Source: Tubulanus polymorphus
Lineage: Eukaryota > Nemertea > Palaeonemertea > Tubulaniformes > Tubulanidae
DNA length: 64,000 nt
Direction of reading: 5' to 3'
Assembly: GCF_964204645.1 (NCBI RefSeq)
Contig: NC_134031.1
Coordinates: forward strand, 15,373,307 to 15,437,306
The translations under genes were made by a program, and so were the position numbers. Below are positions 48,601-62,319 of this stretch, in pieces. Every line of letters begins with the position of its first letter. Position 1 is the first letter of the stretch. The notes beneath the pieces were generated by a model, which was given only the letters and a program-made list of their open reading frames with translations, was not told where the DNA came from and did not search any database.

Positions 48601-49900
48601 GTTTAAATGATCTTATTCAACCAAATAACTCTCCTCATCGAGCTACATTTTTTGAATATTCATTCTTTTTTTCTAGAGATTTATAAGTAGCTGGTGAACT
48701 GACACATGTATTTTAGAACCATTTTTAAATCATCCAAAGTACACAAAATAACGAATTAGAGTCGGGTCTTATGTTTATGGGTCTTAGGTTTAGTGACACC
48801 TATATATAATATACTAAACCTAAGACCTATAAACCTAAGACCCTCAAATATCTCGTCTCTGATAAATACACCAGATTTTAATAGGCCATCGATGGATACT
48901 AATATCTATATATTAGAACCATTTTGAATAGTCTAAAGTACACAAATAATGATTTAGAGTCGGGTCTTAGGTTTATGGGTCTTAGGTTTAGTGACACCTA
49001 TATATAATATACTAAACCTAAGACCCATAAACCTAAGACCCCCAAATATCTCGTCTCTGTTAAATGAACCAAATTTAAATAGGCCATCGATGGATCATTT
49101 TAACTAATATCTATATATAAGAACCATTTTGAATAGTCTAAAGTACACAAATAATGATTTAGAGTCGGGTCTTAGGTTTATGGGTCTTAGGTTTATGGGT
49201 CTTAGGTTTAGTGACACCTATATATAATATACTAAACCTAAGACCTATAAACCTAAGACCCCCAAATATCTCGTCTATGTTAAATGAACCAAATTTAAAT
49301 AGGCCATCGATGGATCATTTTAACTAATATCTATATATAAGAACCATTTTGAATAGTCTAAAGTACACAAATAATGATTTAGAGTCGGGTCTTAGGTTTA
49401 TGGGTCTTAGCTTTAGTGACACCTATATATAATATACTAAACCTAAGACCTATAAACCTAAGACCCTCAAATATCTCGTCTCTGATAAATACACCAGATT
49501 TTAATAGGCCATCGATGGATCATTTTAACTAATATCTATATATTAGAACCATTTTGAATAGTCTAAAGTACACGAATAATGATTTAGAGTCGGGTCTTAG
49601 GTTTATGGGTCTTAGGTTTAGTGACACCTATATATAATATACTAAACCTAAGACCCATAAACCTAAGACCCCCAAATATCTCGTCTCTGATAAATACACC
49701 AGATTTTAATAGGCCATCGATGGATCATTTTAACTAATATCTATATATTAGAACCATTTTGAATAGTCTAAAGTACACAAATAATGATTTAGAGTCGGGT
49801 CTTAGGTTTATGGGTCTTAGGTTTAGTGACACCTATATATAATATACTAAACCTAAGACCCATAAACATAAGACCTCAAATATCTTGTCTCTGATGAATA
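45601..49900. repeat. Satellite array of ~200-bp units with internal hairpins
   Basis: Nineteen copies of a unit containing GTGACACCTATATATAATAT, ATATCTCGTCT, AGGCCATCGATGGATCATTT and AATCATT-like blocks. In each unit, GGGTCTTAGGTTTATGGGTC and the inverse flank a ~22-bp loop, so every unit can form a hairpin of about 29 bp per arm. A 0.4-kb variant block occurs twice (46063 and 48371), 2308 bp apart, showing a higher-order duplication. Confidence 0.9.
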
Positions 49901-49904
49901 AACC

Positions 49905-50695
49905 AATTTGAGATGTTTCATTAAAAACATTTCTCGGAAATCTGGTACCCTCTCATGCTCGCTATTGATCACTTTTGAAAGGTTGCGGGGAATTGCTCCA
50001 AGTGCGCTTATAAAGTATCGTATGTCTTGGGTTTTCAATCCATTTCCAATAAAACAATCTCGGATGGAATCCAGAACATGAGTGAATTATGGTCGATCAG
50101 CCTTTTCACTAGCATCAGATTTTCATTCCCACTATGACTAGATTAGTTGAAATTAGTTTAGAACTTGATATGAAAACTTTCATGAATATGTCATATTTAA
50201 CTGTGTGAGCCATCCTCGCTCACTCTAAACATTATAAACAAGACGACCGATCTCAAGTGTTTTCCACCCGGTTAACTAGTATCCATACTTCTCGGCCTTT
50301 AAAATTTTGTTCTACCCGGTACCAGACATGCCGCGGCCATGTCATGCCACGTGCGCGGACTACACTGATGAATATGGTTTTGGCAAGTGAGTTTTATGAC
50401 CCGTCTTGTACTGGTTGCCGGTAGTGAAATAAGAAAATATCTTTGATTGTAGGACAAGCGCCCTTTTTATTGTAAATAAACACACACAGAAATTTCGTTC
50501 TTCGTAGTTTATCACCTATGTAAAAGAGAAAACGGTCAGTTTTTCAGACACATTATTTGAATTTTGGGTCTTTAGATTGTCTCAGAAAGAGTCTGAGAAG
50601 CAGAAACTTCGTAAATTTCGCGCTTCGGTGGGTATGCCGGGATATTATCGAGATGGGCGCCCCCTCTTTCCTAGAATCCTGGATCCGCCCCTGTT
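49905..50695. other. Unique middle of the foldback transposon
   Basis: About 0.8 kb that is not part of the tandem units. It ends in GGATCCGCCCCTG-like sequence reminiscent of another MITE family. Only short chance open frames (about 60 codons) are present; no transposase domain is recognised. Confidence 0.55.
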
Positions 50696-51619
50696 ATTTA
50701 TCAGAGACGTATTTGAGGTCTTATGTTTATAGGTCTTAGGTTTAGTATATTATATATAGGTGTCACTAAACCTAAGACCCATAAACCTAAGACCCGACTC
50801 TAAATCATTATTTGTGTACTTTATTTTTTTATTTTTTTATTTTTTTACTATTCGAAATGGTTCTAATATATAGATATTAGTTAAAATGATCCATCGATGG
50901 CCTATTAAAATTTGGTTCATTTATCAGAGACGAGATATTTGGGGGTCTTAGGTTTATGGGTCTTAGGTTTAGTATATCATATATAGGTGTCACTAAACCT
51001 TAGACCCCCTAAACATAAGACCTAACGGGTCTTAGGTCTTAGGTTTAGGGGGTCTTAGGTTTAGTGACACCCGCTCGACCAAAGGCGATAGCAATATCTA
51101 ATATCCGAGGGCATGTATCGTCCAGGATCCAGTTCCACAGTTCTGAGAAGATTTTACTCAACTCACAACTGTGGCCTGGACGATATATGATATCCTGAGG
51201 AGATGTGTATTTTCATGAAAAATGAACTTCAAACTCCAGACATGCCCATACAAAAACTAGTCGTTAAGACGTCACATTGAAATGTCCAGGGGTCTGAAAG
51301 CAATGGATTCGGGGCAGGGGAATGATAATACGCAGGAGCTCTTTTCAGGTCTTATACGATATCTGAAATAATTCGTAAAAAACATGTATTGATCGTTAAT
51401 CAACACAGGTAAAGCAGTCAGTTCGTTCAGAATGCCCTGAAGGCAAAGAACGATTATCTATACCAGACGGTAAAATTAATATTGCGATCGAATTTGCAAT
51501 ATTTTAATCACTGAAATTGATTCAATATATTTCGAAATTTTCTACGCTCGTAATCTTTCTGTTCTTGTATTTGCAATAGATAACGATCTATACGTAGTTT
51601 ATCAGACGGCGCATCAGAC

Positions 51620-52594
51620 ATGAACCACACCCAACAACTAGTCCCGCGGGCCGTGACTCCTCGCTTCACCGTCGGCTTCTACGCTCTGCGCGTACAAGCG
51701 TCTTCGCAGATAGACGGAAATGTTTACTTTTACTTGTATTGTAGCTTGAATTTTGTGAGTCTGTGTCTCGGATTTATCGGCAATATCTTTATCGTTTGCG
51801 TCATGTTGACGGAGCGTCTGCGGCGACGATCTTACAGTCGTTTCTTCTTTTGCCTCGCGCTGTCCGACACGGTTATTCTAGCCTATCAACTATGTATCTT
51901 CTTAAACGTAGTCAGCTATTACTTTTTCGGAATCGGAATCATTCCCCTAAACGGTTACATATCCTGTTGTTTCTACGAGTACACGGTAACGACGTGTACT
52001 TTCAGTCCGTACGTTCTCGTGATCATCTCAACAGAAAGACTGAGCGTAATTCATTTCCCGTTCACCGCTAAACGATTCTGGACGCTGAAACATAATTCAG
52101 TTTGGATGATAGGGCTGCTCTTTGTCATATGTTCGCTGTATAGTTTTGTCTGGTGGGAGATCGCTTACGTCAGAGATATGGGATGTATATTCACGTCACC
52201 AATCGTGTATTCGTATTACATGTCAATCGGACCGGCCATCACGGCATTCATTCCAACCTTTATTCTGATGCTCACCACGAGCGCTATAATCATTTCATTG
52301 CGCACCAATAAAATCAAAACCCTCAAATCTTCATCGGCCTCGAAACAAGCGACCGTTATGATTTTGGCGACTTCGATATTTTTTCTCATTACCATATGCC
52401 CGCTGTGTACGATAGCCGTACTAATGACGCTCCATTCCGGGGACAGTTTCAACGAATCGTTCAATGTACCGTACAAAATAGCTAGCACCCTGTTCAGTCT
52501 GAATTACTCCGCCAATTTCTATATCTATCTATTAACCGGGAAAGAAGTTCGTGATTCCGCAAAGCAGCTTATTTGCTGCACGAAAAGTCGGTGA
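51620..52594 (+). CDS. Intronless class A (rhodopsin-like) G-protein-coupled receptor
   Basis: A single open frame of 324 codons with seven hydrophobic spans, probably a peptide receptor of the FMRFamide-receptor-like type; the ligand is unknown. Helix 1 has GFIGNIF, helix 2 LALSD, and helix 3 ends STERL where DRY is usual. Helix 6 shows ITICPLCT, without a CWxP motif. Helix 7 reads SANFYIYLLTGKEVR, a form of NPxxY seen in peptide receptors, with a short tail ending in ICCTKSR that could be palmitoylated. An N-glycosylation site (NHT) is near the N-terminus. The start was taken as the first ATG of the frame. A MITE (52694-52898) follows closely. A fragment encoding its last helix is repeated at about 58990-59345. 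Confidence 0.85.
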   Translation: MNHTQQLVPRAVTPRFTVGFYALRVQASSQIDGNVYFYLYCSLNFVSLCLGFIGNIFIVCVMLTERLRRRSYSRFFFCLALSDTVILAYQLCIFLNVVSYYFFGIGIIPLNGYISCCFYEYTVTTCTFSPYVLVIISTERLSVIHFPFTAKRFWTLKHNSVWMIGLLFVICSLYSFVWWEIAYVRDMGCIFTSPIVYSYYMSIGPAITAFIPTFILMLTTSAIIISLRTNKIKTLKSSSASKQATVMILATSIFFLITICPLCTIAVLMTLHSGDSFNESFNVPYKIASTLFSLNYSANFYIYLLTGKEVRDSAKQLICCTKSR

Positions 52595-52693
52595 AAGTAT
52601 TCAGCTCCCCTGTTGTATTAAGTACATGAACATTGTATATTGTAAAACTGTCCATCACAAAACGTCTGATGACAGCTCAACCGCTCACTCTAT

Positions 52694-52898
52694 CAGGGGC
52701 GGATCCGGGGCGGACTTTGACAGGAGCACAATGAAATGAAATGGGCATAAAACAAGTGTCTGGAGAATTATGAAATTGAATCTTGCTCATTGTGGGAGGA
52801 AAAAGTGCCCTGAAAAATATTGCTATCGTATTTTCAAATAGGGACAGGAAAATCGCGATGGAGCGTGTGCTCTTTGTGCCCGGCTGGATCCGCCCCTG
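52694..52898. mobile_element. MITE with CAGGGGCGGATCC termini
   Basis: 205 bp with perfect inverted ends CAGGGGCGGATCC and GGATCCGCCCCTG, the best-preserved member of a family scattered over the window. It inserted 100 bp after the GPCR stop. Confidence 0.8.
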
Positions 52899-53262
52899 GT
52901 AACTGTTGCGCTGATGCTGTTAATTTCCCGCCACTTTTTGCGTTTGATATTTGAAGCGATAGACACTGACTTCCTTACCGACACAGAGACCGTGGGATTC
53001 ATTGCTCGAATAAGTTGAATGGTTTTGATTTATGAAATAAGATGTTCGGCATTATCCTTATCCTTAACATCAGATCATGATGCGTTTGTATCTATCCTCA
53101 TATGGGATGTTCCTGCAGAAATGTTAGTTCGAATCCTGCTGATTGCAGTGTAAAAGAAATGTGGGTTCGAATCCAACAATGCGATGGAATTTTGAAATCC
53201 TGGTATGACCTGTGCGAGATCTAAGAATGTGTGAAGATAAGCTTTGAAATATATATTTGCTT

Positions 53263-53268
53263 TTTATT
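53263..53268 (-). terminator. Poly(A) signal of beta-tubulin 2
   Basis: TTTATT on plus is AATAAA on minus, about 170 nt beyond the stop. It lies in a block conserved with copy 3. Confidence 0.65.
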
Positions 53269-53436
53269 CTGCACCCAACAGACGAAAATGAATAAATTAG
53301 TTAACAAAAATAAATATATACGGCTTGAAACAACTACGGGCAGCAGGAATAGATGAACAAAATAATTTCATTTTTGGTCCATCAGTACTTGTTAGAAGTA
53401 CATCTAATTCACATTTCCTGAGAACGTGTGAACAGT

Positions 53437-55273
<1,837 letters not shown>

Positions 55274-57133
55274 GTTGGCTGGTTAGATTTGAAGATTCTT
55301 GGCGAGTTGTGAACCTTTAGGTGTTTATTGACACTACTGATATCCGTCACTAGCGGGCTATGGGTTTTATAGTAAAGTCGTTGCCACCTTTGAATGTTTT
55401 GTTTATTGTCGCTATGACACTGTGTAAGTCCGAACACGTTGATAGTAGGCGGTCAACCAATGGTTTTCAATTGGTCTAGCCATGTCCGCTCGAGTGGCCT
55501 CCGTCAATTTCTCATTGATTAAAAATCTTCAGTAGGATTTATGATGGATTACAGTTTGTTCAAAGCGATACGAGGTTAATCGCCTCTAAATCGACAAGGA
55601 ATCTTGTGGCGTAATATTAAAACAAGAAAACTGTAACTTGAATGTTTTTTGTCGCCTTTTGAAATATGACACATATATGTCATAATGTCCACAACATTTC
55701 CACGATAAATAAAATGATTTAGAATTATATGATATTAGTAAAGGATCAATTAGGTTATCCTATGAATATATCGATAATTTAAATGAATTTCACGGCAACC
55801 AGTATAGCCCCATTGTATTGATGACGTAGTGCACATCCTCTCAAAATATATGATCAAAATTATTTGAAAATGAAATTAGAGTTATGAAATATGTTTAATC
55901 ACAAAATAAACGCCAAAGTTCTAATTGTTATATTAGAACGCCAAGATTGATGCACATCTACTCTCACAGAACCGCTTAAATAGCGCATACTGGGTATCAG
56001 TGTATAAAAACATTATTGTGTCGGTTTTTACGGTTGACCAATTTGAATATCAAGTCTGCAAGAAGAAAAAATCGAAATCTGTGCAGGAAAAATGCATTAG
56101 AATATTTAAAGATGGGCTAGATATAAAATTAAATGTTGTGGGATTTCAACACTTTTCGTCTTATCCATGGGTGTCCCTAGGGGCGTTCGGTAGTTCGAAC
56201 GAACCCCTTTTTGGATTTTCAAACGTCGGCACATGGTCTGCATTTGCTAATTTAGCAAAATAAAATCAATAAATCCAAAGTAAACAGGAACCAGTCTACC
56301 AATCGGCCTTAGATTGCACCAGAACGCGCCTGCTTGCACGAAATGTTCAAACATTTTCTGGGGAGGACCCCCACATCCCCTCTATTCCTAAAAAGGCACT
56401 CCCCAAAAAAATCCTGTGGTCGCCCATGTTATCACGAATATTGTGATCAACTGATCCATCTTGTTTGCTACCCACGGATCTTCGATTGCTTTTTTTCAGT
56501 TTTTTCATGTTGGTCTTTCCGCGTCTGGTCATTTGAGACTGAAGAATGGTGGTAGAAACCACCTGAAATATTTCTTTGTTTTCAGTAAACGTTTTAGTTA
56601 TTCATTCTATTATTGTGGGATTTTACACTTGTAAACTTAAACTGTTCGGATTTCGACCGCGTGCATCGTATGTGAATCATATATTATCGGTTAGCTTATA
56701 GCAGATCAAAAACTTGCTTACAAATCCGTATTTGGCTAAATTACTAAAGATTACGCATTTCAATCAAGATCTATAATTATCTATTACGTTTGATAGCTTG
56801 ACTAGTCTCGCTCTGTCGGCTGCAACTCAAATTTTCTCATACCATATCGTGTTTGGATCAAACCATGCATAAACTATGTTGATTATTATCATTATAAGTA
56901 CAGTTTTACTTTACTATCAATAAATTGTCATAATCGCGTTGTCATGTCACTACTTCTAAGTTGTATCAGTCATTCATACTTTTTTCATATAGTTGCACAT
57001 ATTATTTTTTTCTTCATTCGCGTGTTTGGCTAGTTCATACTTTTTTCATATAGTCGCACATATTATTTTTTCTTCATTCGCATGTTTGGCTAGTTTATGA
57101 AGTTGACTCAGCCCTGTAGCACCAATCGTTATT
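55274..57133. other. Promoter side and intergenic region upstream of beta-tubulin 2
   Basis: Contains the copy 2 promoter. Farther right, no gene is recognised; a direct duplication of about 60 bp (CATACTTTTTTCATATAGT..., about 56977 and 57036) is present. Open frames at 56000-56560 look like chance. Confidence 0.5.
55365..55372 (-). promoter_or_regulatory. TATA box of beta-tubulin 2
   Basis: TTTTATAG on plus is CTATAAAA on minus, 92 bp upstream of the start codon. The same motif at the same distance precedes copy 3. Confidence 0.75.
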
Positions 57134-57239
57134 GTGTATAAAACTGTAGATAATCAACATATATTATTTACTGACACCACATGTATCTTGATAATACCAG
57201 CAGAAATCACCTTTTTTAGAAATATTTTTCTAATACGTA

Positions 57240-58128
57240 AGTGTTCGGGAAATGAAAAGTTTACCGAAAAAGAAATGGATGAAAAACAGATAAACTTTCA
57301 ACAATTAATTGATGATGATGTAGAACTATCGAACAATGAATGTCCTTATTTGGAGCTATTCCAGTGTGCATCTAGATATATGAAACATCGAACAGAATTT
57401 GTCTAGTATATACATGAACCTATGGTGGCTGATAAGGGCCATAGCGTAAAATTCCTGGTATGTAAATGAGGGCGCCAGAACGCCAGAACGCCAAAACGAA
57501 AAAAAACGTCCAATTTTCTCTTGGCGCGCCAAAACGAACTTTTAGAGAAATTTCGACGTTTTTCGTTGTTTTGGCGGGGGCGCCAAAACGAAAGTTCGTT
57601 TTGGCGGGGGCGCCAAAATGAAAGTTCGTTTTGGCGGGGGCGCCAAAACGGAATTTTCTTTGTTTTGGCGCGCCAAAACGAACTTTTAGAGACATTTCGA
57701 CGTTTTTCGTTGTTTTGGCGGGGGCGCCAAAACGAAAGTTCGTTTTGGCGGGGGCGCCAAAATGAAAGTTCGTTTTGGCGGGGGCGCCAAAACGGAATTT
57801 TCTTTGTTTTGGCGCGCCAAAACGAACTTTTAGAGAAATTTCGACGTTTTTCGTTGTTTTGGCGGGGGCGCCAAAATGAAAGTTCGTTTTGGCGGGGGCG
57901 CCAAAACGGAATTTTCTTTGTTTTGGCGCGCCAAAACGAACTTTCAGAGAAAATTGGACGTTTTTTTTCGTTTTGGCGTTCTGGCGTTCTGGCGCCCTCA
58001 TTTACATACCAGGAATTTTACGCTATGGCCCTTATCAGCCACCATATGAACCAGTAGATCAGTTTCAAGATCAAAATGTAGAATTTGACGCAATTTTACT
58101 TTGTGAAACTATTGATAAAATCACATAA
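57240..58128 (+). pseudogene. Possible decayed reading frame split by a transposon insertion
   Basis: A frame rich in acidic residues (KEMDEKQINFQQLIDDDVEL, NNECPYLELFQC) runs to a TAG at 57404-57406. The element 57421-58045 follows, and beyond it the same frame continues (EPVDQFQDQNVEFDAILLCE) to TAA at about 58128. Removing the insert and one copy of its ATGAACC duplication leaves one frame with a single internal stop. I do not recognise the protein; it may be a transposase or gene relic, or chance. Confidence 0.25.
57421..58045. mobile_element. Transposon with TATGGTGGCTGAT termini and TTTTGGCGCGCCAAAA minisatellite
   Basis: Inverted ends of about 80 bp begin ATGGTGGCTGATAAGGGCC and include GGCGCCAGAACGCCAGAACG. 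ATGAACC flanks both sides (57414-57420 and 58046-58052), a 7-bp target duplication. The interior repeats GTTTTGGCGGGGGCGCC and GTTTTGGCGCGCCAAAACG at spacings of 114-144 bp. Long open frames (up to 193 codons) on both strands merely translate this repeat. Ends match the element at 35473-35928. Confidence 0.85.
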
Positions 58129-58893
58129 CAAATAGATAAAGAACAGGCGTCGGAGGCAATTTTTGATTGAAGCGTCCAACATATACAGGGTCCCCCATGC
58201 TTTACGTGTCATATGATGCTTAAATGAATATGACAATGAAGAAAAAATATGGTCGGCAGAAATATTGGGGTGGCCAAAGCCACTGTGGCGATTTGTGAGT
58301 TGTTTCCTTTAGGTAACTCTACCGAAAGACAAAACAAACAAACAATTATTATTCTTTGAGAAGTATATCGAGTTCAAGGATCAAAAGTGAAAGAATTTCT
58401 ATTGATGATTATTCTGATGCCTAAATCAGAGAGGAAGGCAATATCAATTGTAACAGATCAAAATCTGGACGATTTAAAAATACAACCGCACAGAAATACT
58501 ACGCAATTTTTGGAATAAAGATCTAAACAGAAATTTCTTACCCGCATTGTAAAACCAACTAGAATAACACAGAATACAACAGCCGTGCTGGTTGATTATA
58601 TTCATCTTACAGATAACTTCTCCTAATTTAAATCCAGTATATCTTCCCAGATATCTGACCATTTACACCTTCATTTGTAATCATCTTTTTTGTCTGCTGA
58701 AATCTTAAAATTTATTTCTACTTTATTTATATTTTGGTTAGTACAAGATCATTTTACTGGGTAACATAATAGAAATTGCTGCATCCCATAAATGATTATC
58801 TTTTCGCTTTGTTTTCTTTTTGTGAGGAAAAACATCTCGATGGATCTGTCGTTTTCAGCCCGGAGGATAAATAATCAATCGTGACACAGCTCG

Positions 58894-58947
58894 TAAAACC
58901 ATGGACGTATAAACTAGATATCTAGTTTATACGTCCATGGTAAAACC
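58894..58947. mobile_element. Spacerless 42-bp perfect palindrome between 7-bp direct repeats
   Basis: 58899-58940 is a perfect palindrome (CCATGGACGTATAAACTAGA and its inverse, centred on GATATC). TAAAACC precedes and follows it exactly (58894-58900 and 58941-58947). The duplicated tubulin flank around it lacks the hairpin in the original copy, so it looks inserted. Confidence 0.7.
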
Positions 58948-59031
58948 AAACGCTTCCTTCATATTATTTGGCCAAGAGAAGAAGGCAGTGTACCAATGTA
59001 CCATAGAAATAGCTAGCACCCTGTTCAGCCT

Positions 59032-59260
59032 GGGCGAACTTCGGTCGACGAGTTAGGCGACTAGACGAAACCGACTGTCAGTTAGTCAGTCCGAACTATG
59101 GTCCGGAAATAGTCGAACACGCGTTTGGGGTCGGTCGCTGAAGTTCGGACCCAAGTCCAAGATGGCCGACACCGTAAGTACGTAACGACCGAACTATAGT
59201 GCGTTCGGTTTATTAGTTCCGACCACTAGTCGACTAGCTACGAAAACCGAGGTTGGCCCC
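59032..59260. mobile_element. MITE with GGGCSAACTYCGG termini, copy 2
   Basis: Starts GGGCGAACTTCGG and ends GAGGTTGGCCC, the reverse orientation of the element at 35211-35428, with shared TAGTTCCGACCAC and GGTCCGGAAAT blocks. It interrupts the GPCR pseudogene fragment. Confidence 0.8.
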
Positions 59261-59345
59261 GAATAATGCTGCCAATTTCTATATCTATCAAGCGGGAAAG
59301 AAGTGCGTGATTCCGCAAAGCAGCTTATTTGCTGCATGAAATGTC

Positions 59346-60170
59346 GATATGTAGATTTAGGTCCCCTGTTGCAGTATGTGTACAAAATATGTAAGCTCAT
59401 GTCCACCAATGTCAGAAAATAGAGGACGAGCTCCATTTTGTTGTGGCTTGCGGCAACCAATCCTGGACAAACTATCTTAATTCATCCACAATCAAAGTCC
59501 CTCAATACTCAAGAAAAATTTGTAATCCTTCTAACAGACTGTTATCTACAAAAAGACATTGAAAAATTCATCTCTGAAGGCTTTGATAGAATGCAATCAT
59601 TTAAGTATATGTTTAGTCTTCATAATAACTTCTTAGGTTTCTTTACCACTGTATAACTATTACCAAGGTATAAGTAATAAGTGTATATAATAACTTGCGT
59701 TCTTTTTCTCAAATTTGTCTGTTATCATTGTTAACCTATTATATCTTATTTTTATACTCTGTATGTCACAGTCCGTAAGGATTTTTGAATACAATAAGGA
59801 GTCCTTTTGAATTGAATTGTCGTGAAAATCGTAGTTATTCAGACGACAGCTCACTTTGTAACTGATGTGCTGATGCTGGCAGTTTTCTGCAACTTATTTG
59901 TGACATTTGAAGAATGGATGATTAGTTCTTCTGAACACAATGACGTATTACATTGTATTTACGTAACTTCGTATGGACTTCAACTACGCGACAAGTCCCC
60001 GCGGGTGCTATCGATGTAATGTTCCGCGTATCCTCATGACAAACAACCTCAGAAACGACGAGGTTCCGCAAAATGTGGGTTCGAATCCAAAAATAAGGTG
60101 AATCTCCTGTTTTGCCATCTACGAGATCTGAGAATGTATGAAAATAAGCTTTGAAATATGTATTTGTTTT
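59346..60170. other. Intergenic between the GPCR fragment and beta-tubulin 3
   Basis: AT-rich. The part from about 59800 is a diverged copy of 52660-53260 (CTGATGCTGGCAGTTTTCTG against CTGATGCTGTTAATTTCCCG; GTGGGTTCGAATCCAA shared). The GGGTTCGAATCC piece resembles a tRNA B box but no tRNA folds. Confidence 0.5.
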
Positions 60171-60176
60171 TTTATT
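60171..60176 (-). terminator. Poly(A) signal of beta-tubulin 3
   Basis: TTTATT on plus equals AATAAA on minus, about 180 nt past the stop, in the block conserved with copy 2. Confidence 0.65.
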
Positions 60177-60353
60177 CTGCACCCAACAGACGAAAATTGA
60201 TAAATTAGTTAACAAAAATAAATATAAACGATTTGTAACAAAAGTAGTATTTACGGGCAGCAGGAATAGATGAACAAAATAATTTCATTTTTGGTCCATC
60301 AGTACTTGTTAGAAGTACATTTAATTCACATTTCCTGAGAACGTGTGAACAGT

Positions 60354-62228
<1,875 letters not shown>

Positions 62229-62319
62229 GTTGGCTGGTTAGATTCGAAGATTCTTGGCGAGTTGTGAACCTTTAGGTGTTTATTGACACTACTGATGTCC
62301 GTCACTAGTGGGCTATGGG

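Larger units (their letters stand above)
45523..51082. mobile_element. Foldback-type transposon made of satellite units, with 10-bp target duplication
   Basis: The element 45533-51072 starts GGGTGTCACTAAACCTAAG and ends with the exact inverse, CTTAGGTTTAGTGACACCC. GCTCGACCAA flanks both sides (45523-45532 and 51073-51082), a 10-bp target duplication. The left arm (to about 49904) holds 19 tandem units of about 190-210 bp; the right arm (about 50696-51072) carries the same units in inverse orientation; a 0.8-kb unrelated middle lies between. No transposase is encoded, so it is non-autonomous. Long tandem-repeat arms recall Drosophila Foldback; the 9-10 bp duplication and GGG start would also suit a Mutator-like element. 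Confidence 0.85.
58676..59345 (+). pseudogene. Duplicated tubulin 3' flank joined to a GPCR C-terminal fragment, interrupted by a MITE
   Basis: 58676-58985 matches the 3' flank of beta-tubulin 1 (45170-45390). At about 58990 it switches to sequence matching the GPCR from its codons ATAGCTAGCACCCTGTTCAG. A 229-bp MITE (59032-59260) interrupts it; the GPCR match resumes with GCCAATTTCTATATCTATCA and ends near 59345 with the AAGCAGCTTATTTGCTGCA block. Frameshifts and missing helices 1-6 make it non-functional. Confidence 0.8.

Noticed and set aside
45601-49900. CRISPR-like appearance of regularly repeated blocks
   Set aside because: The repeating unit is about 200 bp and conserved throughout, without variable spacers, and the DNA is eukaryotic; it is a satellite inside a transposon.
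45540-51070. CCTAAGACCC repeats as interstitial telomere sequence
   Set aside because: The motif is not TTAGGG-type telomere DNA; it is part of longer ~200-bp units with inverted arms.
53150-53185. tRNA T-arm-like GGGTTCGAATCC near the tubulin 3' flanks (also near 60083)
   Set aside because: No matching D arm or acceptor stem; it is a shared part of the duplicated flank.
57420-58057. Open frames of 193 (minus) and 178 (plus) codons with repeated FGAPAKT or WRGRQNE
   Set aside because: They translate a GC-rich minisatellite in both directions inside a transposon; no domain, no splice context.
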